Shown piece after piece: positions 63,846 through 64,000 of a DNA stretch of 64,000 nucleotides. The notes under the pieces are model-generated. The model made no database searches. It saw nothing but the letters and a program-made list of their open reading frames with translations, and was not told where the DNA came from. Source of the DNA: Kitagawia praeruptora (lineage: Eukaryota > Streptophyta > Magnoliopsida > Apiales > Apiaceae). The first letter of the stretch is position 1, and each line of letters opens with the position of its first letter. Location of the stretch: NCBI GenBank assembly GCA_037693485.1, contig CM075348.1, positions 34,466,501 through 34,530,500 on the forward strand, written 5' to 3'. The position numbers were made by a program, and so were the translations under genes.

Positions 63846-64000
63846 ACGGTTAGACAATCTCTTTTTTCTGTTTTCTTTGTAACAAAGGGAACTATATTTT
63901 CAATAAAATACTTTTACAAAAAAAAAATTTTTTATCTACTTTACAAATGTTACAAATTGCAACCATTACACAGTCCCTCTGCGGACATTTACAAATGTTA
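63846..64000 (+). other. Start of the 3' region of the second Tat element
   Basis: AATAAAATAC at 63902 and a run of A follow the stop codon. ACATTTACAAATGTTA-like words recur (TTTACAAATGTTACAAA at 63940 and TTTACAAATGTTA at the end). No LTR sequence yet. Confidence 0.6.

Larger units (their letters stand above)
57452..64000 (+). mobile_element. Second Tat-lineage Ty3/gypsy element, 3' end beyond the window
   Basis: 5' LTR, primer site and complete gag-pol are present. The window ends 155 bp after the stop, so the 3' region and LTR are not seen and the target duplication cannot be checked. Protein motifs (second, archaeal-type RNase H) place it in the Tat lineage, but it is clearly different from the element at 9627-20325. 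Confidence 0.9.

Overview
This window is plant nuclear DNA, almost certainly from an angiosperm and probably a eudicot. The evidence is Ty3/gypsy elements of the Athila and Tat lineages, an L1-type LINE, Stowaway, Tourist, hAT-like and Mutator-like MITEs, Helitrons with short terminal hairpins, and one MIZU-KUSSEI1-family (DUF617) host gene. Intergenic DNA is very AT-rich. I see no rRNA or complete tRNA gene and nothing bacterial. Species assignment is not possible by eye.

Layout, left half. 1-1450 looks like part of a long LTR on the minus strand with a TTCTCGAAT motif array. 3167-8725 is a gag-only LTR element in which the normal 5' LTR is replaced by an inverted, truncated LTR. 9627-20325 is a complete Tat-lineage gypsy element on the minus strand, with 512-bp LTRs and ACCCC target duplications. 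It sits inside the terminus of a 377-bp Helitron. Its gag-pol frame is broken only by two in-frame TGA codons, and between pol and the 3' LTR it carries an antisense three-exon gene with its own TATA box. 20704-21147 holds more Helitron copies in tandem. 21735-about 26300 is a decayed LINE, followed by a MITE with an internal 62-bp minisatellite and another Helitron.

Layout, middle. 27.5-37.5 kb is intergenic and rich in small elements. A Mutator-type MITE has 10-bp target duplications. A 1,328-bp Helitron (31763-33090) interrupts one unit of a 228-bp tandem duplication, and the other unit preserves the exact empty site. There is also a Stowaway MITE and an array of hairpin-forming 33-bp repeats. 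37522-38301 (minus) is the only clear conventional host gene, MIZU-KUSSEI1-like. Beyond it a Tourist-like MITE is nested in a hAT-like MITE.

Layout, right half. 40221-51287 is a full-length Athila element on the minus strand with an uninterrupted 1,813-codon gag-pol and 1,274-bp LTRs. It split an older structure that contains a compact cluster of small genes on both strands (51.7-55.3 kb): a GRF zinc-finger protein, coiled-coil proteins and two diverged copies of an unknown protein. Four of the five have a TATA box close upstream, and the cluster is bounded by imperfect inverted repeats. This cluster is the best candidate here for something undescribed. 57452 to the window end is the 5' part of a second Tat-lineage element with an uninterrupted 1,874-codon gag-pol.

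The retroelement genes each serve their own element (Gag particle, protease, reverse transcriptase, RNase H, integrase). The small elements depend on transposases encoded elsewhere. All coordinates, splice sites and repeat boundaries were read by eye, and approximate ones are marked as such.
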